Shown here piece after piece: positions 47,101 through 58,700 of a stretch of DNA of 64,000 nt (position 1 is the stretch's first letter; each line of letters begins with the position of its first letter). This stretch comes from Pseudoscleropodium purum. Taxonomy: Eukaryota; Streptophyta; Bryopsida; Hypnales; Brachytheciaceae. The stretch covers positions 3,846,501-3,910,500 of the forward strand of contig OZ017802.1 in the NCBI GenBank assembly GCA_963969395.1, given 5' to 3'. Under the pieces are notes generated by a model. That model had not been told where the DNA came from and ran no database searches. It saw nothing but the letters and a program-made list of their open reading frames with translations. The position numbers and the translations under genes are program-made.

Positions 47101-48561
47101 ACTGCACTACTACTTACATTCACAACGTTCTCGACGCTTGATAATTTGCAGTTTTTTGGAGCCCTCAAATTTCATCTAATGCTTGTTTGTTTCATGTGTA
47201 ATTGGGTTGAATTACTATGTGCCTTTCTATATCATTCATGAGTGTTAATATGTTGGTTCAATTAGTTATTCTAGATGAGGTTTCTTTAGTTGGTGAGTTT
47301 CTTTACAACTTGAGGTTTTTGATTGAGTGAATGTACCATTTGATTGGGTTTCAGTATGAGCGGAGCACATACATTATATTATTGAAGCAACTTAGAGAAG
47401 ACAATTCAAAAATAAAAGATTTTGCCAATTAGATCAAGACATTTTAGATTTGTGACATTGAGATAGTTTTATAATTGTTTGGCAAACCTAGCGGCCTTGA
47501 TCTACTTCATGCATTGATCATAGGTGAGCTTCAAAAGTTGATATTGTTTCTTGTGAGCATTGGTGAAGATTGATGCATTGATTGAATATTTCAATAATAT
47601 GTATAGGATGGTTTAATCCCTTGGTTGTGTGTGGCCTTGATGTGATGGAGGAGAGGCGGGTTGTGTTGTATAGTTATTGACACTTAACTTAGATGCTTTC
47701 TATGTATTTTTCTAGTTGCATAATAGTTCATATGAATTGTTGTCTCAATTTATGTTTTTTTTGTGCACTAGTTTTGTGTGTTTGCAAACAATTATTACAA
47801 GTTGAAATTGTTATCAAGAAATCAATTTGCCATTTTGGAAATAGAATCTTACAAGAGTGAATTGCATCATTCCCTAAAGGATTGAAAAGCGACACAATTT
47901 TGTCAAATTTGAAAGCTTCTAGTGTTGTGTCATGATAGATGTTGATGATCTTGTGTGCATGCATTATAGTCAACTTATAAACAGAGCTTAAAAAAGAAGA
48001 TAAGGAGCTTTGAATTGTTCCAAGTTTGCATCTTTGTAGCATTGTGGTGTAGCCTTCTCTAACTCATTTCATACAATCCCTTTCAATTCACACAAAAGGT
48101 AAGAAAATCTAGAAGATTTAGATTTTGCTTTGTATTGGCACATTTGAATTGCTTTAAGTGTGTCTTTTTATTTATTGAAGGTATAGTGAGCATACATTAC
48201 AATTGTTGATTCAATTGCACCAATGACAAAGGTTCATGTTTAGATGTTTGAATCCCATATTGTTGCAACAAAGTAGGCCTATTAATGATGTAGTATATGT
48301 AATTGACTTCTTGCTTTCTTTTTGTCTTTGATATTCTCACATACTATTGAAGCTAGTATACTAATAGTGTAGATTGTTCTATTATAGAAAGGTCTTCGAT
48401 CTTGAACAATGGCTATTGGTTCTAGGGAGGTCTTGGTTGAGGGGCATTGTGAACTTATTTTAGTATTTTACAATACCTCAATATACTTAATAGCTAGCTT
48501 AAAACTTGGTTGTTGTTTGAAGTATAGGGAGAAGCTATGCCTCTATAATGTGGTGCTCTGG
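47101..48561. other. Intergenic DNA, no gene seen
   Basis: AT-rich sequence without a recognisable coding frame or RNA gene. Confidence 0.45.
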
Positions 48562-48775
48562 CACTATAAGAAATTTGCATTTTAGATAACAAGCCTTGAT
48601 TTTTTTGACGGATTTTAGTGGATGTCTAATGCAACAAACTTATATTTTATGTCAATATTGATGTTATGTTGGACATTATTGCTGACAAAAAACATGGTTT
48701 GTTGCATTGGATGTTCACTAAGATTCATCAACAAAAATCAAGGCTCGTCACCTAAAATGCGGGGTTCTTATAGTA
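48562..48775. mobile_element. CACTA-type foldback element (~214 bp)
   Basis: It begins CACTATAAGAA and ends TTCTTATAGTA. The two arms of about 80 bp are inverted copies: TTGCATTTTAGATAACAAGC pairs with GCTCGTCACCTAAAATGC, and TTAGTGGATGTCTAATGCAAC with GTTGCATTGGATGTTCACTAA. The loop is about 55 nt. The 3-bp flanks TGG and TGA are compatible with an eroded CACTA-style target duplication. No coding capacity. Confidence 0.75.
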
Positions 48776-49254
48776 TGAGTGAATTTAAAGTACCACAATA
48801 TGCTTCAAATTGCCAACCTTTTTATACTTTTGAAAACTAAACCTTTCTATATATATTAATGTGAATTGCTCAAATATCACCACTTTGCCAATTTGGATTT
48901 TTTAGCCATTCATTGAAAGGTAGCTTTTGAGTTATTAAATCCTAATTAATGATATGGAATGTTTAATGAATTTTTTCAAAGAACTTCCATCTAGCTATTT
49001 AAGAATAGTTTAAAATGCTTCTTTTTGAAATCCTCCTATTCTAATGCTTTAGTAACAATTGGTAAAGTATTTTTAATTACAAGGAAGCTTTAGAAGTCTA
49101 CCATTTATATATTTATTGACTTAAATCAACATTTAGACCAATCTATAAAATGTGACCAATCTATATATTAAATCTTCAATTTATTTGTTGTCATTTATGC
49201 TTTAACAATGTTTTAACATTGTTTTGATCCATGTTTTTAATTCTGTTGTTTAGG

Positions 49255-50365
49255 ATGGGGAGGAAAAACATATCAAAAGCAAAGAAAAACAAAGCAAAGT
49301 TGTAGAAAGAGGTTGGTATAGACGATCTAAATAAGAATGAATGTTTGTTTTGTAGGTGCTTAGTATCAATACTTCAAATATTGAAGCATTTTTCAATGAA
49401 CATTATTTTAGAAAGATGCATTGGTGCTTGGAAAAATTACAACTATATGTTTTATTTTCTCAAGAGCATGGTATTTTCCCTACTATTGGAGAAAAAGCAT
49501 ATGAAAGTAGGAAGTGCTCTAGGAGTGACTTCCTAGCTAATCCTAAAAGACTCATGGCACATCTCTTGAATGTGCACCTTGTAGGTCCCAAGCACCATTA
49601 TGTTCTTTCAAAATCACAATTTTGGTATAGAGGGGGTGAAAATCTTGATGTGATTGAGAGAGTTTAGAAGGTTGGGCCCAAAGTGTACTAGACTAAGGAG
49701 TATAATGTGGATTTGATAGTTTTGATAGAAGTTGTTCTCGAACACTATGTCTTGATTCTACAAGCTTTGGGTTTCATTTTCTTTTTGTCAATGCTAGGTT
49801 TAGTTGTAGCATGCTTACTACTATGACATAGTTGGCAAAATTCCTAGAATCTCAATGAAATCCTACAAAACCTTGAGAAATGAAGAGAAGAGATTAAGGC
49901 TTTAGAATTGTGACTTTTGGATTTTGTTATGCCTATGGCAAAATCGGGTGGTAAGTTTATCAATTTTAATGTCAAATATAACTTCTAATTTAAAAAAATT
50001 ATAAAATATACTAATTTTATATATATGTTGATTTTGCAAGTTTCATCATGATATTATAGAATGCCATCATCAAGTAGATCTCTTGTGTTCGACGACCAAT
50101 GATCATTTGAAGATGCAGTTTGCAAATGTTTTGAAACATTTGGAGGATGTTTTACATGGTGAAGACATTAATCCTTACAAAAGCATACATTGGTGATGTA
50201 ATGTTATGCAAAGCTTCTAAGCTTTGGCATTATACAAAGATTGTTGGAGAGAGAGGGCAATTTGGCATTGCACTTTATCAAAAGTCTTTGTTTTTTAGGT
50301 GGTACACTATATTGAAAAGTTCACTTTTGAGTGATGTTTATGATAAATTTACCTTGAGCTAGCTT
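49255..50365 (+). other. Coding-like remnant of unknown family
   Basis: The frame at 49,356-49,667 reads FFNEHYFRKMHWCLEKLQ, FSQEHGIFPTIGEKAYESR and LMAHLLNVHLVGPKHHYVL. A Lys-rich MGRKNISKAKKNKAKL lies just upstream at 49,255, and a second open patch is at 50,147-50,359. Stops separate the blocks. The style suggests an old transposon protein, but I cannot name it. Confidence 0.3.
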
Positions 50366-50928
50366 AATAGTTGTAATATGAAATATTAAACTTCTATAAA
50401 ATAATATAGTATAGATGTTATTACTTTGATGTACCATGATTTTATATATGCTAAACTTATATTTGCAAAACTGTAGTCAACAAACAACACACCATTATAC
50501 AAGTTGATTGCAATTTTGAAGCTCAAAATCTTGTTGCAAAGTGCTTAGGTACTAATATAGATAAGCCCCCATTATTAGCCAACCTAAACAATTTCTTTGA
50601 TGGCCTATTCACATAGTTGGGCAAAAAAGCTTAGTAAACAAAAACAAGTAATTGAGAACAATCTGCACTCATTGAAATTCCTAAAACAAACACCAACACC
50701 CAAGACTTTTTAGGGGGCTTTCTGGTGCCAAATTGCACTAGAAAAAAAATAATGTGGCTAAAAAATGGCAACAAATCTTGAAATTTTTTGCCAAAAATTT
50801 CAAATTACACAAAAATCTTAGACAAAATCACCTCATTGTGGATGAAAATAAAATTATGGACGTGTGAAATGTACAAATGTGATCTTTACTATCCAATATG
50901 TGGATGAATGTTGAAATTTGGAGCACCA
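50366..50928. other. AT-rich intergenic DNA, no gene seen
   Basis: No coding frame or element boundary was identified. Confidence 0.5.
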
Positions 50929-51384
50929 CTATAACATTTTATATCGCCACTTTGGCACTTCATAAAAAATGAAAGAAAAAAGCCTGCCAATACCTAGAGC
51001 AGACACTGATGAAGAAAAACCTTGCGATACAAACTGTGCGGGCCAGCCGAAATTCGATGTTAGAGTGCTGTATCTTAGAGAACCATCGAAGGAGATGCCG
51101 CTGCCTTCTACTGCCATTCATCTCTCAATGCTACGTTTGCCGATCCTCCTGAAGACTTGCTTTCAAGCCACAGAGACAAACCAGTGATGCATACACTTTG
51201 GAACACCACAACCAAACAATCCTTCGGTTGCCATGACCAAGCTTCATCCGCAGTGAACACTCCTACTTTGCTATTCCCCAACACCGCCGAGCACAAGCGA
51301 AATGCACAGCTTTCTCGTGCACTCCAATGCCTCGCTTGATGCACATGATCCACCAGCCTGTGCACTTGACTGATGATTTCAGCT
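50929..51384 (-). other. Coding-like DNA downstream of the CHI-fold remnant
   Basis: GC-rich minus-strand frames (LLALRDLCEAEIISQVHR, GVFTADEAWSWQPKDC, then FDGSLRYSTLTSNFGWPAQF in another frame) look like protein but do not join in one frame. They may be further decayed exons of the neighbouring gene or of another gene. The family is not recognised. Confidence 0.25.
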
Positions 51385-51952
51385 TCACACAAATCGCGCA
51401 AGGCCAGAAGCAAATCGTGACTTTACACCCGGTGATATTGGTTGATCTCCAACATATATATCAAATATGGAAGACACCAAGGCCCTGTTATCAATTGAAG
51501 CTGCCAATGTCGCTGTTGCAGCTGGATTCGATGACACAGCCACCTGTTGGAGACAACAATGAACACCCGGTTCTCCAATTAGGATTATCACTAGAATCTA
51601 ACAAATTATAAAATCAATCTAGAGGACTTCATAATAGTCAGTCGCGTAAAATCTTTTGACAAGGAAACAAAGCTCAAATTAGAGTGCTGAAGACCCTAAA
51701 TCATCTCACAATTCATAAATGCAAGATTACTTGTGCTTCCAATTGAAAAGTTAATAGAAATCCTGGTCGTAAATGTGACTCCTCTGCCTGAAGGGTGGAG
51801 GGGTAAACCCAGTTCAATGTAATGGTCTTGTCATTCTTGAGAGGACGCGTTTGTAACACCCTTGCCAATTTGGCTAGTGCCTGGTCCCCTACTGCATCAG
51901 CATTAGCTGCCCTGAGACATGGCCGCAATGCTTCATCCAGAGCCCCCTCGAA
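51385..51952 (-). pseudogene. Chalcone-isomerase-fold (FAP2-like) gene, C-terminal remnant
   Basis: Two exon-like blocks join to the C-terminal half of a CHI-fold protein: 51,952-51,788 (FEGALDEALRPCLRAANAD, TRPLKNDKTITLNWVYPSTLQ) and 51,543-51,385 (VAVSSNPAATATLAASIDNR, SSIFDIYVGDQPISPGVKS). This is the order in plastid fatty-acid-binding CHI-like proteins of the FAP type, where PVSP.VK marks the end of the fold. The N-terminal half is missing: upstream sequence is a dispersed AT-rich repeat and then the PhzF gene. The apparent donor is CAG|GCAGAG, a GC rather than GT. It is likely a truncated pseudogene, although a split or misread live gene is possible. Confidence 0.5.
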
Positions 51953-52109
51953 CTAGGAGCCTATGATGTCTCTCACAAGCAATTACTGTAATGCTTTGAA
52001 ATTTGTAAAATATTACTAAAACCCCCAAAAATTAGAAAACCACGGGAGACGCATTAGTCTCTTGACTACAGCGGAGCAAATTCAGAGGATCTTCACTCAC
52101 GCCAGCCCC
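51953..52109. other. Short spacer with a dispersed repeat
   Basis: ATTTGTAAAATATTACTAAAACCCC and TTAGAAAACCAC resemble 55,010-55,080 (ATTTGCAAAATACTACTAATACCTC, TTACAAAACCAC). It therefore contains a dispersed AT-rich repeat at the point where the CHI-like remnant is cut off. Confidence 0.5.
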
Positions 52110-53009
52110 TCAACTGAGCAGCACGCCAGCGGAGACGATCACCGCAGTTCCTCTTAACAAAACACGTCTCGCCTGCTCATCCACAACCAACTCCAGCACG
52201 CCCCCTCGTTTCGACGCCTGGTACGCCACCAGCTTCTGCTTCCCAAGCTTTCCAGCCCACCACGGTGCCAGTGCGCAATGCGCCGTTCCACAAACAGGAT
52301 CCTCGTTGATGCCCAACACGGGAGCGAAGAAGCGCGAGACGAAGTCGAAAGGCGACCCCGGGGAGCCTCTCCCTGTGACCATCACCCCGCCTTGCATGTC
52401 GCAGGACTTGAGCTCCTCGAAACAAGGCTGCAGCTTCTCAACTTCACTCGCGCTGGGAAGCTCAATGAGCAAACGGTCCCAGGCGGATTTGTGCGTGGAG
52501 ACGGCCTTGCAGTTCTGCAGCGTGCGAGGAAAGAGGGTTGCAGTGTCCATGGTGATTGGCGCGCTCTCCATGAATGGTAAGCTGAGCTCCACTTGACCCT
52601 GCCAGTTCTCCTCGCAAACCTGGTTAACGTTCAACGTGATAGATGATGTGTGGAAGATGACTTCGGAGCCGGAAACCAGATTCGATTTGAAAATGAGAAA
52701 TGCAGATGCGAGAGTGGCGTGGCCGCAGAGGTTGACTTCCGCCATGGGCGTGAAGAAGCGCACATTGAATTCAAGGGGTGAGCGCCTGACCAGAAAAGCT
52801 GTCATCGGGGCATTAAACTCCGCGGCCACGTTTTGCATCCACTCTGGGTTAGTGGCATGCGGGAGCAGACAAACAGCAGCAGGATTGCCCTTGAAAGCTT
52901 CCGCTGTAAATGCATCAAGCAGGGCGTAGTCCACCAAATTCTCTGCTAAAAGATCGTTTCCATCGCGACCCTGAAGAGCTTGCGAGATAGGGAACAAACA
53001 TGGAGCCAT
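52110..53009 (-). CDS. PhzF-family isomerase/epimerase-like protein, 299 aa
   Basis: It belongs to the phenazine-biosynthesis PhzF / diaminopimelate-epimerase fold family. The plant substrate is unknown. Single coding exon. From the ATG at 53,009: LLDAFTAEAFKGNPAAV (residues 30-46), AAEFNAPMTAFL (62-73, with the family's catalytic Glu at about 64), VRFFTPMAEVNLCGHATLASA (83-103) and EDPVCGTAHCALAPWWAGKLGK in the C-terminal half. The 299-residue length fits the family. The frame stays open upstream to an ATG at 53,141, but a good acceptor (TTGTTAG|CTGG at 53,110) and an upstream donor (CAG|GTAACT, 53,287/53,286) imply a spliced leader. That leaves 53,009 as the start. No lesions seen. Probably cytosolic, since no targeting peptide is obvious. 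Confidence 0.9.
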   Translation of the reverse strand: MAPCLFPISQALQGRDGNDLLAENLVDYALLDAFTAEAFKGNPAAVCLLPHATNPEWMQNVAAEFNAPMTAFLVRRSPLEFNVRFFTPMAEVNLCGHATLASAFLIFKSNLVSGSEVIFHTSSITLNVNQVCEENWQGQVELSLPFMESAPITMDTATLFPRTLQNCKAVSTHKSAWDRLLIELPSASEVEKLQPCFEELKSCDMQGGVMVTGRGSPGSPFDFVSRFFAPVLGINEDPVCGTAHCALAPWWAGKLGKQKLVAYQASKRGGVLELVVDEQARRVLLRGTAVIVSAGVLLS

Positions 53010-53109
53010 AGCTACAAAACTCTTACAGACGTGAATGAGCACAATTCCGACCTCACAAAGTCTGCCTGTCCTCCGAATCGCAACACGTCTCGCAGAAGCG
53101 CACTGCCAG

Positions 53110-53480
53110 CTAACAACAAGCACGAATTCGTCCCTCATCAAGAACTCAAGTAGAAAGTCCAGCTACCAGAGTGCAAAGCCTAATACCCCACACTTATCAA
53201 ATCTCAAACTAGGAGCACACACTTGGATTATTAACTAAACAAAAGTTTGTCAAAGGCATAGACGCCAAGAAATTGAGATAAGTTACCTGTTACTCTGGTG
53301 AAGAGCAGCTCGCGATGCAAAGACGGCGTCCGAGCAGATCCCTTGACAGAGGAGCTAGTTATCGAGGAAGGAACTCAGCAATTTGAATGTTGTGACAATT
53401 TCCACTCGTTGATGATAAATCAAAGACATCTTCCCACTGCAGCTGCAGCTGTTGCTTCGGATTGAAACATAGCTACACTT
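53110..53480 (-). promoter_or_regulatory. Leader intron and 5' UTR/promoter side of the PhzF-like gene
   Basis: The intron 53,286-53,110 has GT...AG ends on the minus strand, and an untranslated exon extends upward from 53,287. A GC-richer stretch to about 53,480, with CAGCTGCAGCTGCAG, is the likely promoter-proximal region. Inferred from splice motifs only. Confidence 0.5.
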
Positions 53481-53561
53481 ATGGGACCGATCGGAATTCT
53501 TACAAACAAGAAACCCTAAATCCTGACGACTGAGCCCAGATTCTCGGAAGTGACGATGAGA

Positions 53562-53591
53562 GCTCCTTCGAAATCTTTCCGGAGCTTCAGG
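53562..53591 (+). other. Possible short divergent first exon
   Basis: On the plus strand an ATG (MRAPSKSFRSF) runs into GAGCTTCAG|GTAACTT, a good donor, divergent from the PhzF gene. No following exon is readable in the AT-rich DNA to the right, so this may be chance or a broken gene start. Confidence 0.2.
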
Positions 53592-53599
53592 TAACTTAC

Positions 53600-55164
53600 T
53601 TACACCTCAAACCGATTCCTTTCTAAAATGTATTCCGCTGTCGATGAGAATCTAGGGTTAGTAATAGAAACGCCTATTTTCAGCACTTTGAAAATTCATA
53701 GTTTAAGGGAGTTGACCCATTTCTAACCAGGAACCCATTTCCGCTCTATAGTCTTTCCAATCCACAAGAGAAAGCAAGAGATTAATTATTGCACAATTCT
53801 CAATGCAGTTGTGGTGCATTGTGATTGGCTATAGTCTTGGCTGATTTTGAAATCAACCTATGGTTGGAAATAGGAAGATCTATATGACAAAAATAGGTTG
53901 AATAGAATCTTTAACTAAAAAATTTATAGAAATTATGTTTTGAAAAATAAAATTCTGAAAAAATATGGAATCCATCTAGACCCTATTTCTACACATGGGA
54001 AAATTTCTTCACTCAAGAAACTTGTGCTCTAAATATGCGTGATTGTTTAAGTGTTTGGAAATGGGTCAGCTTCCTTATTCATATGGTGTCTAAAAAATGC
54101 ATTTCAATAGAATTTAGAATTCCCTTTTGACTACCAAGAAGACAAAACAATTATTATTTTTAATTAATATTATAACAAAATAAGAGGAACCATGTTGAAG
54201 TGTCTATTGTGTCAAGTGTTTGAAGTATGGTTCCCTTAAAATTGTTAAGGTTGGGAATTTGAAGTACAAGATTGAACTATGTTATTGTATGTGGCATATC
54301 ACACTTGGCATTTCAAGAAAAAAAATCAAGAAAGGAACTTTGTTGCATCTTTTATTGGGTGAGAAAAATTGAAAGGAGGACAAAGAGTCACAAAGAGAGA
54401 GCAAGAGAGCAACAATACAAGATTCTAAAATTCTCAAAATGCAACTCTTCCTTGTATATTTAGTGAAAAGCTAAAATTTCAATTTTCATGATGAAGTGGA
54501 CGGCTAGATTGATTTGTCCTATTACAATCGAAAGGAGAATTAGTATCATATAGAAAAGTAGTGGCACAAAAAAAAACTATGAAAATTAGTTTAGTATGTA
54601 AAATTTTCAATTTGCACTAAATAAATATAATGTGACTTTTATAAATAAATGTTACATATACTATTAAGACAAATTAGTTAACTTCAAACATAGAAGATTA
54701 AATGATTGAATTTCAAGATTGCTTTAGGAGGCAACTTTAATGCTCCCTATTGTAACTCTTTCTACTATGATATTCCCTAAGGAAAACTCAGTTAGGTAGA
54801 AGCACCTAATTGCAACTCATTCCATTCTTTGACACATAAAAAATGGCCTTAAATGAATACTGATACTTTCATGTCTCAAAACCAATACAACTTTTAAGCC
54901 AAACACCCTATGAGTTGAAGAGTTTTTTGAAGTAGCCAATGAAAGTGGAGACATGTCATACTTCAAGATGAATTTATTGTTAAATAACGCTATCCTATGG
55001 TTTCAACTTTCAAAATTTGCAAAATACTACTAATACCTCAAAAAATTACAAAACCACTTGGCTTGCATTTTTCTTGAGTTTGCTAATAACCTCATCAAAT
55101 TTCTTTGGGTTCTTTGACCTCTAAGGTTATGCAACTTAACCCTGTAAGGACGGGTTGGTCTCCA
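53600..55164. other. AT-rich intergenic DNA, no gene seen
   Basis: Apart from the short repeat at 55,010-55,080 shared with 51,990-52,060, nothing can be supported. Confidence 0.5.
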
Positions 55165-55365
55165 CTAAAATCATCATTTTCTAATACCGTGGGAATCAAT
55201 TGCTTAAAAAAATGAAAAAGTATTCATTGGAAGTCAAACTACTATAGAAGAAGTTCCCTTTTTACAACAAAACTTGGAAGATGAATAGTTGCACTTTTGT
55301 CTTGTATAGAGGAGTTCTCTGTCATCCATCGAACACTTAGTGTCCGCGGCAACCTTACAGGGTTA
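55165..55365 (+). repeat. Dispersed repeat R1, copy 3
   Basis: It shares CCGTGGGAATCA, AAGTCAAACTACTATAGAAGA, GATGAATAGTTGCACTTTTG and CATCCATCGAACACTTAGTG with the copies at 19.9 and 20.9 kb. It lies about 435 bp upstream of the glycerate kinase start. Confidence 0.75.
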
Positions 55366-55799
55366 AAAAAAAAGTGTTGCTTTTAAGTGCTGTTACCTTA
55401 TTCAACTGTGCAATTGCAATCATAAGCAACGGAGAAGGCATGAATAAAGAAGCGGGTTTCAACTACGTTAAGGGTATCGATTGAACAAGAGGTTATCAGG
55501 TGAAAATGAGGGGTATCAACTGGCTCTTCCGCAAACTGATTACGCAGCTCTGGTGGAGAATTCGCAAAGGCGGATCCCATCCCAAATGCTCAATCTTCCG
55601 GAAGAAATTTCCCATTTCGAAGCTCCCCGCATTCCCGGATTGTGATTTTTCGTTGAACATCTTTCCATCCTAATCAATGCCGTTGTCATCCTTTCAAATC
55701 TTTCACTAGTTTCCTCTTCCCCACTTCAGTGCTTGATCCCCAATTCAGTCACACTCCCGGGGAGCTTTGCGATTTCCAGGGATTCCAAGTTTTTGAGAC
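55366..55799 (+). promoter_or_regulatory. Upstream region and 5' UTR of glycerate kinase
   Basis: GC content rises from about 55,500 to the ATG at 55,800. No TATA box or specific operator could be assigned with confidence. Confidence 0.35.
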
Positions 55800-58700
55800 A
55801 TGGAGACTGCTGTGATGGTGGGCATGGCGATGGCGCCGTTGAATGTGCCCAATGTTAACAAGCGAGCGCTCTTGAAGCTCGAGAGTTCTTCTTCCATGAT
55901 GATGCCATTGTTGCGAATGGCACCGGGGCTTCCGCTGCGTGGGAAACGAGGCGTGGCGAGGAAGATGTGTGTGAGCGAGGTCGTGAAGAAGGCGGTGGAG
56001 ACCGAGAGAAAATCTACTCCGACGACGTTTCCTCTGCTGGAGTTGTATGACTTCATCTGCAGGTAACGACATTTGAATTCCATTATTAGGTTTGGTTTTG
56101 GTTTGACATTTTGTATCCATTTTTTGATAAGATCGTGGCTTTGGCGGAGGAATGCTGGATGTCGACGGCGCAACCGGAATTGTAGGAGAGTCATTTCCGT
56201 CTCTCCAGTGTGAAATTGCTTTGGATCTTGATTAGTTGGTGTATGAAGCAGTAGGTGTTGGGAATATGTGTACGTGAGAGAGGTGTATCTAAACTCTATA
56301 AACGGATGAATTTCCATAAACATCGAAGAAGAGAGACAAAGGGATGCAAGATCCTCTTTGTCTTGCAAGGGGCTGTCGAATTTTTGATGGATTTCTGAAC
56401 TTTGTTGCCACCAATTCAGTTGATATTATTCTGAAAATATAAATTAGGCGAAATTTTTATATTACCAATTTTGTATCACCAGAATCAGTGAAGAACATTG
56501 CATATGTTGGTCAAGAAACTAAATGAAATTGGGCAAAAGAAAGGCCCCACATGACTTACCAATACTGCTGAAGAAAATATGAGGCCCAGCTTAGGTCTTT
56601 GGTCCTTGGGAGATTAAAATAAATTACAAATTCTACAAAATCTGCACATTGAGTTGTGAAAGGATTGAAAGAGATCAATATCGTATTCTTATTTGAAATG
56701 AAACCGCCACGCACATACTGCTTAAAATGTGTGACGTGCAAGTTTATAATGGATGCAATTACGAGGTTGGAATCCAGTGCTCGGATGCATAGTTTTGACT
56801 TTTCTTGCTTGAAGAATTATGGATACGAGCTGAAAACTGCTTTACATAGTCTTTCATGTAGTTAGTTGTTGGAATTATTTACTTCTTTTTTTAGACTGGT
56901 AATTGGAGAACGACAATAAGATTTTCACTAACTTTTCAGAAAATCGTTTTAGAAACTTTTAGAGAATCTTCTCCATGATACATGGATGTATAGAAACTGA
57001 ATAGCTTAGAAATATTTGTTGATATTTGGCCCTTATTTGCTCCCCTTGGCTTGCTCATGACAGTGGACCTCTGCTGAAGAAAATAGGGTTTACCCCAGAG
57101 AAGGTTGGACAGCAGATTGACGAGTGGCTGGCATTAGGAGTCAAACTCTCACGCCAACTGCAGTTTGATGAATTCGCACTCTCGGAATCTGAGAAAGTTC
57201 GCATTTATCATTACTATGTGCCTGTGTTTCTGTGGTGCAAGCGGGAGCTGGAAATTCATACTTCCAGGTTCAAGCCAGGCGAGTCAGTGCCTGCTTTAGT
57301 GGTAAATTAACCCATCTTGAAATCCTCTGTTCTTTTTCATAATGATTTTTTCGAGCAAGGAAGGTTTCTGTATTAGGGTTTCAGTCTGGGCAGAGTCTCT
57401 AACTGACTTCGTAAATAAATAGATCCACTTTAGATTGCACTGGTCGAATCTGCAAACTTTAAGTTTGAATGTACATCATGTGCAATTATGGGTGAGATAG
57501 CAAGCTTAAAATAATCTATTGCATTCTTGATACCTGATGATGCACTTGAGGGAACACGTGTTCAATCCACCTCAAAGAGACAACTTGAGACCCAGCTATC
57601 TCAAAATGTTTTTAGCATGCTACATTGGAGCCATTTGAGTGTCACCTCTTCATACTCATTCTTGTTTCTTGGACTAGTGTAAAGTCAACATTGAAAAAAA
57701 TGAAAAAATATGATTTTTGTACGAATTAAGGGGTGGGATTTCGTATTATCTCAAGTTTGTTGTTTTGACTTACGCAATCTAGAGGAACGTGAGAATTGCA
57801 TTAATTACAGATGGTCTGCCATTGACATGATGTTAAGCAGGAGCAGCATTGGATTGCAATCTTATGTGGGCTATGACTTCTCTTGTTGCAATATTTGGGC
57901 AGATCGGTATCAGTGCTCCACAGGGTTGTGGTAAAACAACAATAGTTTATTCCCTGGAGTATCTGTTCAACTCTATTGGCAGGTGAATTGCTATAATTCC
58001 TTTTTATTTAAACTCTATTCTAAATCCTTTTAAGCTTTTCGGGAGTAGCAATGTGGAGTAGATGGATTATGATTGGGAAGGTTTGTGGTGGGTTTAACAG
58101 TCGAGCTGCCTCTATTTCAATTGATGACTTCTACCTTACAGCAGCCGAGCAGGTATTCTCTTAGGTTTCCTCATTCACACCTCTCGTACTGTTTTTGTTT
58201 GGGATCCTCTTCGGTAGAACAATGTTTTGTTGTTATGAAAACAAGATTTTGTACGAGGCGAGAGAAAATGAATCGGCGTTTTTTGCAAAAGATTTTAGCT
58301 TCATCGCATGAATATTTTTATGCTATTCTGGAATGTTCTGCAAGCGTCTACCACGCATTGTTTCAGCCCGGAACTGTCTTTTACAAGTATTGCGAGACAT
58401 CTTGGTCATCATAAAATAAATAGATAAGGTAATTCCGCTGATTCTGCTCTTTTATGCAGAAAAAACTCTCTACAGGCAACCCCGGAAATAGACTTTTGGA
58501 GGTACGTTGCATTCTGATTGATAAATAAGACTTGTTTCATAGCATTGTTTTTATAAACAAGTACGTTGTCTACACCTTAGAATTTTCTCCATTTTGGTGC
58601 TGATATTGGGAGCATGTTTCATCAATACATGCTGTTTTTAAGGTTCGAGTTATTGAAATGTGCAATCAGATGCGGGGTAATGCGGGGAGTCATGATTTGA

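Noticed and set aside
53009..53141. 44-residue N-terminal extension of the PhzF-like protein
   Set aside because: A good acceptor at 53,110 and the leader donor at 53,287 place most of it in an intron or 5' UTR, and family length fits the inner ATG.
55745..56368. 207-codon minus-strand frame opposite GLYK exon 1
   Set aside because: It is antisense to a clearly conserved coding exon and its intron. It has no recognisable motif and ends inside the intron.
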